This document shows, piece by piece, positions 1-8,482 of a stretch of 64,000 bases of DNA (position 1 is the first letter of the stretch; each line of letters begins with the position of its first letter). The position numbers and the translations under genes are program-made. Source of the stretch: Bordetella genomosp. 9 (GTDB lineage: Bacteria > Pseudomonadota > Gammaproteobacteria > Burkholderiales > Burkholderiaceae_B); NCBI RefSeq assembly GCF_002261425.1, contig NZ_NEVJ01000002.1:496001-560000 (forward strand). Direction: 5' to 3'. The notes under the pieces were generated by a model. It did not search any database. It was not told the origin of the DNA and saw only the letters and a list, made by a program, of their open reading frames with translations.

Positions 1-571
1 TGGTGTTCTCCAGCTTCTGCGCGGCGAGCCGCACGTCGGGCGCCGTGAGGCGCCGCACGATGCGGCTGACCAGGCTCTGCTCCATGTTCCGGTACAGGCT
101 TTCCGCCTGGCCTTCCTTGGCCTGCACGACCTGGTCGTTGTATTGCATTTCCCGGTAGGCTTCCAGCGTGGTGTCCGGCAGCAGGGCGCGGCCCTTGGCG
201 TCGACGACGCGGAAGGTGAACACCAACCCCAGTTCGTACTCTTCCACCTTGCCCTGCGCGTTCAGCGATACCTCGCGCATGGAGCGCGCATTGCGGACCT
301 GCTGCAGTACGGCTTGGGCTTCCTTGGGCGTTTCCACCAGCTTGGTTTCGGGCGATGCCGCCGCGATGGCCCTGCGCACCTCCGCGCCGAAGCGCGAATT
401 CGGCGCGATGCCGATATACAGCGAGTCGAAGGGCAGGGGGGTGACGCCCCGCATCTGGAAACCGCATGCGGACAGCAGCGCGAGCAGGGCCAGGCTGGCG
501 ACGCGCAGCGCCCAGCGTGGACCGCCGCGCCGCGCGCCCGTCGAGCCTTGGTTGTGCCTGGCGAAATTCAT
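1..571 (-). CDS. lptE: LPS-assembly lipoprotein LptE (partial, 3' end outside window)
   Basis: LptE plugs the LptD beta-barrel in the outer membrane and helps deliver lipopolysaccharide to the surface. The minus-strand reading frame is open from an ATG at 571 to the window edge (190 codons). The N-terminus has a basic region, a hydrophobic stretch (ALLALL) and a lipobox LSAC with the acylated cysteine at about residue 36, followed by GFQMRG, which is typical of LptE. The rest has the mixed alpha/beta composition of the family. It starts 11 nt after the leuS stop, and leuS-lptE is a common proteobacterial order (often followed by holA), so the two are probably cotranscribed. The C-terminus is not in the window. 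Confidence 0.9.
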   Translation of the reverse strand, partial: MNFARHNQGSTGARRGGPRWALRVASLALLALLSACGFQMRGVTPLPFDSLYIGIAPNSRFGAEVRRAIAAASPETKLVETPKEAQAVLQQVRNARSMREVSLNAQGKVEEYELGLVFTFRVVDAKGRALLPDTTLEAYREMQYNDQVVQAKEGQAESLYRNMEQSLVSRIVRRLTAPDVRLAAQKLENT

Positions 572-582
572 GCGGTACCTCA

Positions 583-3243
583 TTAACCTACGACGTTGAC
601 CAGTTTGCCGGGCACCACGATAACCCGTTTGGGCGGCCGGCCCTCGAGAAAGCGGGCCACTGCCTCATGTGCCGCGGCCTGGGCCTCGATCTGCTCGCGC
701 GCGGCCTGCGCCGGCACGCGCAGCGCGCCGCGCAGCTTGCCGTTGACCTGCAGCATCAGTTCGAGCTCGTCCGCTACCAGCGCGGCGTCGTCGACCTGCG
801 GCCAGGGGGCGTCCAGCAGGTCGCCGTACAGGCCGGCATAGCCGAGTTCCTGCCACAGCTGCCAGGTGATGTGCGGCACCACCGGATAGAGCACGCGCAG
901 CAGGATACCCAGGCATTCGGCGCGGGCGGCGTCGGATGCCGCGCCGGCCGGCAGGTCGGCGTTTTCGATGGCGTTCAGCATCTTCATGCAGGCCGACACC
1001 ACGGTGTTGTACTGGATGCGCTCGTAGTCGTAGTCGGCCTGCTTGAGCAGCGTGTGGATTTCACGGCGCAGATCCTTGGCCGCGTCGGGCGCGCCGCGCC
1101 AGTCGACGTCGCGGGCCGCCAGGCCGGCCGCCACGGCGTCGCGCTGCGACCAGCCATGCGACCACAGGCGGCGCAGGAAGCGGTTGGCGCCTTCCACGCC
1201 GGAATCGGACCACTCCAGCGTCTGCTCCGGCGGGCTGGCGAACATGACGAACAGGCGCGCGGTGTCCGCGCCCAGGGTGTCGATCAGCGACTGCGGATCC
1301 ACGCCATTGTTCTTGGACTTGGACATGGTCCCCACGCCGCCGTAGACGACGTCGCTGCCGTCCGATTTGCGGCGCGCGCCGACGATGGCGCCCTTGGCGT
1401 CGTAGACGTTTTCGACTTCCTCCGGCCAGAAATACTCGATGCCGCCGTGTTCGGTCTTGCGCGAATAGATATGGTTCAGCACCATGCCCTGGCAGAGCAG
1501 GCGCGTGAACGGTTCATCGAATTTCAACAGGCCCAGGTCGCGCATCACCTTGGTCCAGAACCGCGCGTACAGCAGGTGCAGCACCGCGTGTTCGATGCCG
1601 CCGATGTACTGGTCCATCGGCATCCAGTAATCGTTGCGGCCGTCGACCATCGCGCCATCGTTGCCGGGCGAGGTATAGCGCATGAAATACCACGACGAAT
1701 CGACGAAGGTATCCATGGTGTCCGTCTCGCGGCGGGCCGGCTTGCCGCACGTGGGGCAGGCGCAGGACAGGAAGGCTTCGTTCTTCGCCAGGGGATTGCC
1801 GGTGCCGTCGGGGATCAGGTCTTCAGGCAGCACCACGGGCAGGTCCTTTTCCGGGACCGGCACCGGGCCGCAGTCGGCGCAATGGATGATGGGGATGGGC
1901 GTGCCCCAATAGCGCTGGCGCGAAATGCCCCAGTCGCGCAGGCGCCAGGTGGTCTGCTTTTCGCCGAGGCCCCGCGACGCCAGGTCGGCGGCGATGGCGT
2001 CCACCGCCTGCTTGAAAGCCAGGCCGTCATACTTGCCCGAATGGACGAGCCGGCCGCTTTGCTTGTCGGCGTACCACTCCTGCCAGGCGTCGGTGGAATA
2101 GGTCTTGCCGGGCACGTCCACGACCTGGCGGATTTCCAGGCCGTATTTGCGCGCGAAGGCGAAGTCGCGTTCGTCGTGCGCCGGCACGCCCATGACGGCG
2201 CCGTCGCCGTAGCTCATCAGCACGTAGTTGCCGACCCACACGTCGACGGGCTGGCCGGTCAAGGGATGCGTGACCGACAGCCCCGTGGGCAGGCCTTCCT
2301 TTTCGCGGGTCGCCAGTTCGGCCTCGGTCGTGCCGCCCAGCTTGCAGCGTTCGATGAAGTCGGCCAATTCCGCGTTGTCGCGCGCCGCCAGCGTGGCCAG
2401 CGGGTGTTCCGGCGCCACCGCGCAGAACGTCACCCCCATGATGGTGTCGGCGCGGGTGGTGAACACGTAAAGCTTGCCGTCCTGCACCAGCTGGCCGGAT
2501 TCGTCGCGGATGTCGTGCGTGAAGGCGAAGCGCACGCCTTCGCTCTTGCCTATCCAGTTTTCCTGCATCAGGCGCACGCGCTCCGGCCAGCCCGGCAGGC
2601 CGGTCTTGACCCGGTCGAGCAGTTCTTCGGCGTAATCGGTGATGCGCAGGTAGTAGCCCGGGATCTCGCGCTTTTCCACCAGGGCGCCGGAGCGCCAGCC
2701 GCGGCCGTCGATGACCTGTTCGTTCGCCAGCACGGTCTGGTCCACCGGATCCCAATTGACCACCTGGGTTTTGCGGTAGGCGATCCCTTTTTCCAGCATC
2801 TTCAGGAACAGCCACTGGTTCCACTTGTAGTACGCGGGGTCGCAGGCGCTCATTTCGCGCGACCAGTCGATCGCCAGACCCATCGCCTGCATTTGCTTCT
2901 TCATGTAGGCAATGTTGTCGTAGGTCCACTTGGCGGGCGGAACCTTGGACTTGATGGCGGCGTTTTCCGCGGGCATGCCGAAGGCATCCCAGCCCATGGG
3001 CATCAGCACGTTGTAGCCGCGCATGCGCAGTTGCCGCGCCATCATGTCGTTGATGGTGTAGTTGCGGACATGGCCCATGTGCAATTTACCGCTGGGGTAG
3101 GGCAGCATGGAACACGCGTAGAACTTCGGCTTTTCGGCGCCGCTGGCATTGCGGGCGTGCTCGCTGACGCGATAGACGTCTTGGCTGCGCCAGACGTCCT
3201 GGGCGGCGGCTTCGACGGCATTGGGGTTGTAGCGTTCCTGCAT
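583..3243 (-). CDS. leuS: Leucyl-tRNA synthetase
   Basis: Charges tRNA-Leu with leucine in the cytoplasm; class Ia aminoacyl-tRNA synthetase, 886 aa. The HIGH-type motif appears as HMGH within [14 protein letters not shown] near residue 50, and the KMSKS signature as MSKSKNN in the C-terminal half. A long CP1 editing insertion lies between them, including a TTRADTIMG segment, a conserved LeuRS editing motif. The frame is open further upstream, but the ATG at 3243 ([11 protein letters not shown]) matches the usual LeuRS start, so the 23 extra codons are left out. lptE follows 11 nt downstream. The long open frame on the opposite strand is a GC shadow. Confidence 0.97.
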   Translation of the reverse strand: MQERYNPNAVEAAAQDVWRSQDVYRVSEHARNASGAEKPKFYACSMLPYPSGKLHMGHVRNYTINDMMARQLRMRGYNVLMPMGWDAFGMPAENAAIKSKVPPAKWTYDNIAYMKKQMQAMGLAIDWSREMSACDPAYYKWNQWLFLKMLEKGIAYRKTQVVNWDPVDQTVLANEQVIDGRGWRSGALVEKREIPGYYLRITDYAEELLDRVKTGLPGWPERVRLMQENWIGKSEGVRFAFTHDIRDESGQLVQDGKLYVFTTRADTIMGVTFCAVAPEHPLATLAARDNAELADFIERCKLGGTTEAELATREKEGLPTGLSVTHPLTGQPVDVWVGNYVLMSYGDGAVMGVPAHDERDFAFARKYGLEIRQVVDVPGKTYSTDAWQEWYADKQSGRLVHSGKYDGLAFKQAVDAIAADLASRGLGEKQTTWRLRDWGISRQRYWGTPIPIIHCADCGPVPVPEKDLPVVLPEDLIPDGTGNPLAKNEAFLSCACPTCGKPARRETDTMDTFVDSSWYFMRYTSPGNDGAMVDGRNDYWMPMDQYIGGIEHAVLHLLYARFWTKVMRDLGLLKFDEPFTRLLCQGMVLNHIYSRKTEHGGIEYFWPEEVENVYDAKGAIVGARRKSDGSDVVYGGVGTMSKSKNNGVDPQSLIDTLGADTARLFVMFASPPEQTLEWSDSGVEGANRFLRRLWSHGWSQRDAVAAGLAARDVDWRGAPDAAKDLRREIHTLLKQADYDYERIQYNTVVSACMKMLNAIENADLPAGAASDAARAECLGILLRVLYPVVPHITWQLWQELGYAGLYGDLLDAPWPQVDDAALVADELELMLQVNGKLRGALRVPAQAAREQIEAQAAAHEAVARFLEGRPPKRVIVVPGKLVNVVG

Positions 3244-3537
3244 GGGCTCGGTGGGATCTGGTGGATCGGTGACGAATAAAGGGCCGGCCCCCCGGCGGCT
3301 GGGGACGGTCAAAACCCTTGATTATAGGTTCTGGCACCCGGGCCCAGGGCTGGCGGCCGCGGAAATACGCCGTCCGGGGGCCGGCGGGCGTAATAGTTGC
3401 TGGTAAAGCGCCTGGCATTGACGGCGCGGCGGCCTTGGAGGGGCCATCGCGGCGGATGTCGTCTCGTTCGTCCCAGCGGGCATGCGTATTGCAGCCCGTG
3501 GGGCTCGTGAACCACTACCACCGACAAGAGGTTCGAT

Positions 3538-3783
3538 ATGACCGACAGCCAAGACCAGAAACCCCCACGCAAGCCACGCGGTTTCGCCGCGATGGGGCCT
3601 GAATTCCAACGCGAGATCGCGGCGCAGGGCGGCCGCGCGGCGCACCGCCTGGGCAAGGCCCATCGCTTCACGTCGCAGGAAGCGCGGGCCGCCGCCACCA
3701 AACGGCACGCCGCGCGGCGATCGCAGCCGGCGGCGTCACCGGAGTCGTCTCCCGCGACGGCTGAACAACCCAAGGATCGTTGA
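3538..3783 (+). CDS. KGG-type stress-induced small protein
   Basis: An 81-aa hydrophilic basic protein. Residues 14-52 hold two copies of the short motif found in bacterial KGG/Con-10-like stress proteins: GFAAMGPEFQREIAAQGG followed by AHRFTSQEARAA. The second copy ends in ATKRH, not the usual glycine pair. The C-terminal 25 residues are Ser/Pro/Ala-rich and probably disordered. Start ATG at 3538 has an AAGAGG ribosome binding site about 10 nt upstream. Homologues are often induced under stress or in stationary phase, but their molecular role is not well known. It stands alone between leuS (divergent) and a convergent hypothetical gene. Confidence 0.75.
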   Translation: MTDSQDQKPPRKPRGFAAMGPEFQREIAAQGGRAAHRLGKAHRFTSQEARAAATKRHAARRSQPAASPESSPATAEQPKDR

Positions 3784-3906
3784 AGATCCTGTCCGCCGCG
3801 GGCCGCGAGGCCCGGGGCGCCGAACGCCGGCCCTCCGGGCTAGGCGGCCCGGACCGTATTAAAGCCGGTTTCCCGAGCGAGGCAGACGCCCGAGGGCGCT
3901 CGCGGT

Positions 3907-4233
3907 TCAAGGAATGGGCAACTTCAGGACCTGTGTGTCGGGATCGGCTTCGAAGCCGGTGATGGCGAATTCCCGTGCTTCCATGAAGCCGTCCGCATGA
4001 AAGCGCACGTGCGTGGGCACCCAGGAGAAATCCGCCAGCGCGGCGACGTCCGCGCCGCTGACCAGCAGGTAACCCGGCGCGGTCCCGTCGTCGCGCGACG
4101 GCGGGATGTCGCTGGGCGCCTGCCACGATACGGAAACGCAAGGCACGTCGGCGTGACATTCCGGCTGGCCCGGGTTGGCGCGGGAAATGAAGGTGATTGC
4201 GCGGGTGTTCCATTTTTCCATGGCCGTATCCAT
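3907..4233 (-). CDS. Hypothetical protein
   Basis: About 108 aa with no family I recognise. Composition is balanced (WNTRAITFISRAN near the start, FSWVPTHVRFHADGF in the middle, TQVLKLPIP at the end), which is unlike the arginine-rich shadow frames around it and supports real coding. No signal peptide or membrane segment is visible. Two close in-frame ATGs (4233 and 4221) compete as start; neither has a clear ribosome binding site. Convergent with the KGG gene and divergent from ohr, so apparently a single-gene unit. Confidence 0.5.
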   Translation of the reverse strand: MDTAMEKWNTRAITFISRANPGQPECHADVPCVSVSWQAPSDIPPSRDDGTAPGYLLVSGADVAALADFSWVPTHVRFHADGFMEAREFAITGFEADPDTQVLKLPIP

Positions 4234-4381
4234 GCAGGACGCCCGACAGGCGGGCAATGCAGCGGGGACGGCAATCGGCGTACCCGCCGACGCTGCGGGG
4301 CTCCCGCGGGAATGCACTGGGCCCTGGCGCGGACGCGGTTGGCTGCAACCACATCGGTCCGGGCTTTTGAAAATAAATCGC

Positions 4382-4410
4382 TTGCAATTAAATAGTGCAC
4401 GATTTAATAT
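4382..4410 (+). promoter_or_regulatory. ohr promoter with OhrR-operator candidate
   Basis: TTGCAA (4382-4387), a 17-nt spacer and TAATAT (4405-4410) form a good sigma70 promoter. The -10 lies inside GCACGATTTAATAT (4397-4410), a 14-mer repeated exactly at 5028-5041 before ohrR. This AT-rich island in GC-rich DNA is the best OhrR binding candidate. In the 313-nt gap 4234-4546 I see nothing else apart from the ohr ribosome binding site (AAGGAG about 4535). Confidence 0.65.
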
Positions 4411-4546
4411 TCTTTCCAGGCGCTGATGCGCCGATGATGCAAGCGCAAGACCTCAGATCAAGACCCCAGGGCAAGACCCGAGGAATACCCCAAACCCCAC
4501 GGCCCGCCGTCTTCCGGCTCGGCCGACCACCCGTAAGGAGTTCGCC

Positions 4547-4972
4547 ATGTCCATCGAAAAAGTCCTGTACCGTGCCCAAGCCACCGCCAACGGAGGCCGC
4601 GACGGCCGCGCCCGTTCGTCCGACGGCGTGCTCGACATCCAGCTCAGCACCCCGCGCGAACTGGGCGGCGCCGGCGGCCCCGGCACCAATCCCGAACAGC
4701 TGTTCGCCGCCGGCTATTCGGCCTGCTTCCTGGGCGCGCTGAAGTTCGTGGCGGGCAAGGAAAAAGTGACGCTGCCGGCTGAAACCAGCATCACGGGCTC
4801 CGTCGGTATCGGCGCCATCCCCACCGGCTTCGGTATCGAAGTGGAATTGAAGATCTCCATCCCGGGGCTGGATCCCGCCCAGGCCCGCCAACTGGTCGAC
4901 AAGGCCCACATCGTTTGCCCGTACTCGAACGCGACGCGCGGCAACATCGACGTGACCCTGACCATCGTTTAA
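4547..4972 (+). CDS. ohr: Organic hydroperoxide resistance protein Ohr
   Basis: A thiol peroxidase of the Ohr/OsmC family that reduces organic and fatty-acid hydroperoxides using dihydrolipoyl-type reductant; cytoplasmic homodimer. At 141 aa it has normal length. The two redox cysteines are at family positions: Cys60 in [12 protein letters not shown] and Cys124 in [13 protein letters not shown]. Glu50 and an Arg near residue 18-21, which activate the peroxidatic cysteine, are also present. Start ATG follows an AAGGAG site. ohrR lies downstream on the same strand, the classical regulator pairing, and the repeated operator-like element before both genes indicates peroxide-responsive derepression by OhrR. 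Confidence 0.97.
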   Translation: MSIEKVLYRAQATANGGRDGRARSSDGVLDIQLSTPRELGGAGGPGTNPEQLFAAGYSACFLGALKFVAGKEKVTLPAETSITGSVGIGAIPTGFGIEVELKISIPGLDPAQARQLVDKAHIVCPYSNATRGNIDVTLTIV

Positions 4973-4986
4973 GCGTCCCGGCCGTG

Positions 4987-5010
4987 CCGGCCGCCCCGCG
5001 GGGCGGCCGG
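4987..5010. terminator. Perfect 24-bp palindrome between ohr and ohrR
   Basis: Two perfect 12-bp arms (CCGGCCGCCCCG and its complement) meet without a loop, 14 nt after the ohr stop. The RNA would fold into a very stable GC hairpin. There is no T-tract, so it may act as a weak or Rho-assisted terminator, or as a 3' stabiliser of the ohr transcript. Confidence 0.45.
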
Positions 5011-5027
5011 ACTGGCCTGTGGATCGC

Positions 5028-5041
5028 GCACGATTTAATAT
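5028..5041 (+). promoter_or_regulatory. ohrR promoter -10 / operator candidate
   Basis: An exact copy of the 14-mer GCACGATTTAATAT found over the ohr -10. TAATAT (5036-5041) could serve as a -10, putting transcription start near 5048-5049, directly at the ATG at 5049. No good -35 is visible (TGGCCT at 5013-5018), so OhrR or another factor may modulate it. Confidence 0.5.
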
Positions 5042-5048
5042 GTCCGCC

Positions 5049-5513
5049 ATGTCACATTCTGCGTCTACGCGGGGCGATGCCGCCTTGCTGCTGGAAAACC
5101 AGCTTTGCTTCGCGCTGTACTCCACCAGCCTGGCCATGAGCAAGGTTTACCGCAAACTGCTGGCCCAGCTGGACCTGACCTATCCCCAGTATCTGGTGAT
5201 GCTGGTGCTGTGGGAGCAGGATGGACTGACGGTTTCGGCGATCGGCGAAAGGCTGTTCCTGGACAGCGCGACGCTGACCCCCTTGCTGAAACGGCTGGAA
5301 GCCGCCGGCCTGGTCCAACGTGTCCGCGCCGAGCGCGACGAACGCCAGGTCATCGTGTCGCTGACCGAGCAGGGACGGCAATTGAAGGCGAAGGCCCGTG
5401 CCGTGCCTCCCGGCGTGGCGGGCGCGGCGCGTTGCAGCGCGGCCGAGGCCGGCGCGATGATCAAGCGGCTGGATACCCTGCGCGCGGCACTGCAGGAAGC
5501 CACATGCCCATAG
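5049..5513 (+). CDS. ohrR: Organic hydroperoxide sensor/repressor OhrR (MarR family)
   Basis: A dimeric winged-helix repressor that senses organic peroxides through a reactive cysteine and releases ohr. With the start at 5049 the protein has 154 aa, Cys20 lies in [10 protein letters not shown], and the two tyrosines that hydrogen-bond it are Tyr34 and Tyr45, the same spacing as Cys22/Tyr36/Tyr47 of Xanthomonas OhrR. A second cysteine in AARCSAAEA is where two-cysteine OhrR proteins have the resolving residue. The winged-helix region contains [17 protein letters not shown] and RAERDERQ. An alternative ATG at 5040 lies within the operator-like element. The 3' end overlaps the next GntR gene by 10 nt. 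Confidence 0.93.
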   Translation: MSHSASTRGDAALLLENQLCFALYSTSLAMSKVYRKLLAQLDLTYPQYLVMLVLWEQDGLTVSAIGERLFLDSATLTPLLKRLEAAGLVQRVRAERDERQVIVSLTEQGRQLKAKARAVPPGVAGAARCSAAEAGAMIKRLDTLRAALQEATCP

Positions 5514-6154
5514 CCAAGCAGAATACCCAGGCCAACCTGGCCTATCAGGAGCTGAAAAAGCGCATTTTGATGGGATTTTTCGGCGCCAGCGACCGCCTGC
5601 GTGAAATCGAGGTGGCCGAGCTGTTGAACATGGGCCGCACGCCCGTGCGCGAAGCGCTCAAGCGCCTGGAAGACGAAGGCCTGCTGACCCACGAGCCGCG
5701 CCGCGGATTGGTGGTGACGTCGCTGGACCAGCAATCGGTCACCGAGCTCTATGCCATGCGCGAACTGCTGGAAGGCGGCGCCGCCCGCTTCGCGGCCAAG
5801 CACGCGAGCGAAGCGGAAATCGACAATATGGCGCACATCCTGGAAGAAGGGCGGCAGGGCGGCGACCCGGTGGAGGCGAACCTGGCCTTCCATCAATCCA
5901 TCTACGGCGCCGCGCACAACAAGTTCCTGATCCGCGCATTGCGGTCGCTGACCGATTCCACCTATCTGCTGGGGCGCAGCACGCTCGAAATGGCGGGACG
6001 TCCCGAAGTCGCGCATGGCGAGCATCGCGCCATCTACGAAGCCATCCGCGACGGCGATCCGGCGCGCGCCGAACAGGCCGCGCGCGAACATATCCGCAAC
6101 GCCTTGCTGGAGCGGCTGAAAATATTGCGGGCGAAACAGGCGCCAGGCGACTGA
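5504..6154 (+). CDS. GntR-family regulator (FadR/FCD type)
   Basis: A 216-aa transcription factor. The N-terminal winged helix contains the GntR signature [18 protein letters not shown] at about residues 45-62. The C-terminal all-helical FCD domain carries the expected metal/ligand histidines ([31 protein letters not shown]). Its start overlaps ohrR by 10 nt, so it may be translationally coupled, but the domain type is that of catabolic regulators. The likely targets are the amidohydrolase-Bug genes and the divergent dehydrogenase just downstream; a dyad at 8255-8268 is a possible site. Ligand unknown. Confidence 0.88.
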   Translation: MPIAKQNTQANLAYQELKKRILMGFFGASDRLREIEVAELLNMGRTPVREALKRLEDEGLLTHEPRRGLVVTSLDQQSVTELYAMRELLEGGAARFAAKHASEAEIDNMAHILEEGRQGGDPVEANLAFHQSIYGAAHNKFLIRALRSLTDSTYLLGRSTLEMAGRPEVAHGEHRAIYEAIRDGDPARAEQAAREHIRNALLERLKILRAKQAPGD

Positions 6155-6222
6155 GCGCCTGGCCGGCCGCGCCTCGCCGGCCGCGCCTCGCCGGCCGCGC
6201 CTGGCCGGCCGCGCCTGGCCGG
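6155..6222. repeat. 14-bp GC tandem repeat, about 4.9 copies
   Basis: Five head-to-tail copies of GCGCCTGGCCGGCC (variants CTGG and CTCG at the centre) fill the whole spacer between the convergent gntR and amidohydrolase genes. Each unit carries the palindrome GGCCGGCC. Related arrays occur at 34183-34214, 42827-42861 (reverse orientation) and 58824-58891. It may stop transcription from both sides. Confidence 0.9.
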
Positions 6223-6223
6223 G

Positions 6224-7048
6224 TCAGGCGTACAGCGCTGGCGGATTTTCCCGCAGGATGCGCTGTAAATCCGCGTCGCTGACCGAATCCTGCAGCAAGC
6301 CCAGCAGATCGCCGTAAGGCATGGGCTCGCCGTGCGCCGGATCGAAGAACCAGGTGTGCGGCCAGTCCGATGCCCAGACGATCCGCTCCGGATACCGGCG
6401 CGCCAGCTCGCGCAACAGCTCGCCGAAATGCTCGGCCCACGTCGCCACGGGATAGCCGTAGCGGTAGAAGCCCGACGCTTTCAGCCACACGCGGCCCGTA
6501 TCCAGCAGCCGGAAGACGGCTTCGCGTATCGCCGCGTATTCCGGGCCGCTCGCCGCGCCGCCCAGGTGGTCCACGACCACGTCCGGGCCACCCTCCTGGC
6601 GGATCGCTTCGTACACGGCCGCCAGGCTTTCCGGCGCGACGAAGAATTGCGCATGCCACCCGGCGGCGCGCAGGCGCGGCGCGAGCCGCGCATAGCCGGT
6701 GAAGCCGTTGCCGCTGCCGGAAACGGCATTGAAGCGTACGCCGCGCGCGCCACGTTCCCGCAGCGCCAGCAGTTCGGCTTCGGTCGTTTCGTCCGGCACC
6801 ACGAGTACGCCGCGTGCGCGGCCCTGGGATTCGTCCAGCGTATCCAGCAGCAGGCTGTTGTCCATCCCGTACACGCTGGGCTGGATCAGGACGAAGCGTT
6901 CGATGCCGTGCGGCGCGCCGACGGCGGACATGTCCCGCCAGGTCCGCACGGGCGGCGTGTAGTGCGACCCGGGCATCAAAGGGCGACGCGTCGCGTCGTC
7001 GAAGACATGGGTGTGGCAATCCCAGGCGGGCAGGGTGGCGGGAGACAT
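6224..7048 (-). CDS. Amidohydrolase-2 family hydrolase/lactonase
   Basis: 274 aa, a TIM-barrel metal-dependent hydrolase of the Amidohydro_2 group, which includes 2-pyrone-4,6-dicarboxylate lactonase (LigI), L-fuconolactonase and D-galactarolactone isomerase. Visible ligands are the N-terminal WDCHTHVF (HxH), VVDHLGG in the middle and WASDWPHTW near residue 242, whose Asp is the general base. Predicted cytoplasmic, no signal peptide. It precedes nothing on its own strand; the Bug receptor gene lies 95 nt upstream and is probably cotranscribed. A sugar-acid lactone is a reasonable substrate because a ketoglutarate-semialdehyde-type dehydrogenase lies nearby, but this is inference. Confidence 0.82.
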   Translation of the reverse strand: MSPATLPAWDCHTHVFDDATRRPLMPGSHYTPPVRTWRDMSAVGAPHGIERFVLIQPSVYGMDNSLLLDTLDESQGRARGVLVVPDETTEAELLALRERGARGVRFNAVSGSGNGFTGYARLAPRLRAAGWHAQFFVAPESLAAVYEAIRQEGGPDVVVDHLGGAASGPEYAAIREAVFRLLDTGRVWLKASGFYRYGYPVATWAEHFGELLRELARRYPERIVWASDWPHTWFFDPAHGEPMPYGDLLGLLQDSVSDADLQRILRENPPALYA

Positions 7049-7143
7049 GCGGCTAGGCTCCGTGCGGCGATGATGGAAGGTAGTGTCGATGGAGGACCCG
7101 ATGAACCGTCATAAGACCATCGGGCCCCGGCAACCGGCCGGCG

Positions 7144-8130
7144 TCAGTCCAGGCGCACCCCGGTTTCCTTGATGATTTCCTGATAGCGTCCGCGTTCGGC
7201 CGCGAGGAACTGGGTGAACTGCTCGACGCTGTTCTGCTTGACCACCGCGCCTTCGGCCTCCAGCCGTTCCTTGGTCTGCGGGTCCATGATGATGGCGTTG
7301 ACCTCGGTATTCAGCTTCTGGATCACGTCCACCGGCGTGCCCTTGGGCGCGAACAGGCCGCCCCACAGGCTGAACGAAAAGCCCGGCAGCCCCGACTCCG
7401 CCACCGTGGGCACCTTGGGCAGCGCCGGCGAGCGTTCCAGCGTGGAGACGGCGATAGGCTTCAGCGTGCCGCTCTTGAAGTGCGGCAGCACGCCCGGCGC
7501 GCCCGAAAAGAACATGTCGACGTGGTTTCCGAGCAGGTCGCTCAGCGCCGCGCCGCCGCCTTTGTAGGGCACGTGGGTCAGCTTGGCGCCGGTCTTGGAG
7601 GCCAGCGCCGCGGCCGCCAGGTGGCCCGGCGTGCCGGTGCCCGAGGACGCGTAGTTGTAGCCTTGCGCGCGCTGCTTGCTCTGGGCGACCATTTCCTGGA
7701 CCGTGTTGAAGGGCGCCGACGGATGCGCCGACAACACCAGGGGAGAGTCGCCGACCAGCACCACGGGCAGCAGGTTTTCCGGTTTGTAGTTCAGCGTCGT
7801 CGACAGCAGCGGCGTGACGATGATCTCGCCGGTCTGCCCCAGCAGCAGGACACTGCCGTCGGCCGGCGCGTCCGACACGTAGCGCGCGCCGATCGCGCCG
7901 CTGGCGCCCGGGCGGTTTTCCACGATGAAGGTCTGGCCCAGGCGGGTGGTCAATTTTTCCGCGATCAGGCGGGCGAACACGTCGCCCGAGCCGCCGGGGG
8001 CGTACGGCACGATGATGCGTACGGTCTTGTCCGGATAGGCGGCCTGAGCGCCCGCAAGCAGCCCGAAGGCCGCGGCGGCGCAAACGGTGGCGGCCAACAG
8101 GCGGCGCCTGGCGGAGTGGAATGGCTTCAT
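7144..8130 (-). CDS. Bug/TctC-family periplasmic solute receptor
   Basis: 328 aa. The signal peptide (KPFHSARRRLLAATVCAAA, cleavage near AQA-AYPDK) leads into the family hallmark YPDKTVRIIVPYAPGGSGD and later GARYVSDAPADG. Such receptors bind carboxylates or aromatic acids, and most have no cognate membrane subunits encoded nearby, as here. The start at 8130 is preferred over an upstream ATG because AGGAGA lies 7 nt before it. Divergent from the aldehyde dehydrogenase and upstream of the amidohydrolase, so its ligand probably feeds that pathway. Confidence 0.93.
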   Translation of the reverse strand: MKPFHSARRRLLAATVCAAAAFGLLAGAQAAYPDKTVRIIVPYAPGGSGDVFARLIAEKLTTRLGQTFIVENRPGASGAIGARYVSDAPADGSVLLLGQTGEIIVTPLLSTTLNYKPENLLPVVLVGDSPLVLSAHPSAPFNTVQEMVAQSKQRAQGYNYASSGTGTPGHLAAAALASKTGAKLTHVPYKGGGAALSDLLGNHVDMFFSGAPGVLPHFKSGTLKPIAVSTLERSPALPKVPTVAESGLPGFSFSLWGGLFAPKGTPVDVIQKLNTEVNAIIMDPQTKERLEAEGAVVKQNSVEQFTQFLAAERGRYQEIIKETGVRLD

Positions 8131-8254
8131 CGAGTGTCTCCTGCAGTGGCCGCATGCGGCCGTCAAAGGGTGAAATCTTTGGTCGGACTAGCGGAGGCGG
8201 CGGGCGCCGCCACGCCGGCGTTCATACGCGGTCTGGTTTTTATATATTTTTGCA

Positions 8255-8268
8255 TACATAAATATGTA
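8255..8268. promoter_or_regulatory. Dyad operator candidate in divergent promoter region
   Basis: TACATA-AA-TATGTA is a perfect 6-bp dyad with a 2-nt centre inside an AT-rich patch (8237-8275) of the 352-nt spacer 8131-8482 that separates the Bug receptor from the dehydrogenase. Its position and size suit a FadR/FCD-type GntR protein such as the one encoded at 5504-6154. The rest of the spacer holds only the AGGAGAGAGAT ribosome site before 8483; I see no other structure. Confidence 0.45.
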
Positions 8269-8482
8269 GAACAAACAGAGTGCTGTGGTGCCGCGCGGTG
8301 CCGCGGCGCTTTCGGCGTGCGCCGCTCCCGACCCCGCCTACCACCCGGGCATCCGGCGTGGAGAAAAACGTTAGCGGTATCATTTCCGGTTGGCGCTGGC
8401 CTGGCTGGCGCGCATCTGCGCCGGCCCGCCCACAGGGAGGGGATCGCGCCATGACGGCCCGGATAATCATAGGAGAGAGATC

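Noticed and set aside
466..3279. A 937-codon open frame opposite leuS
   Set aside because: Arg/Gly/His/Ala-rich composition without recognisable domains; it mirrors the GC-rich third positions of leuS.
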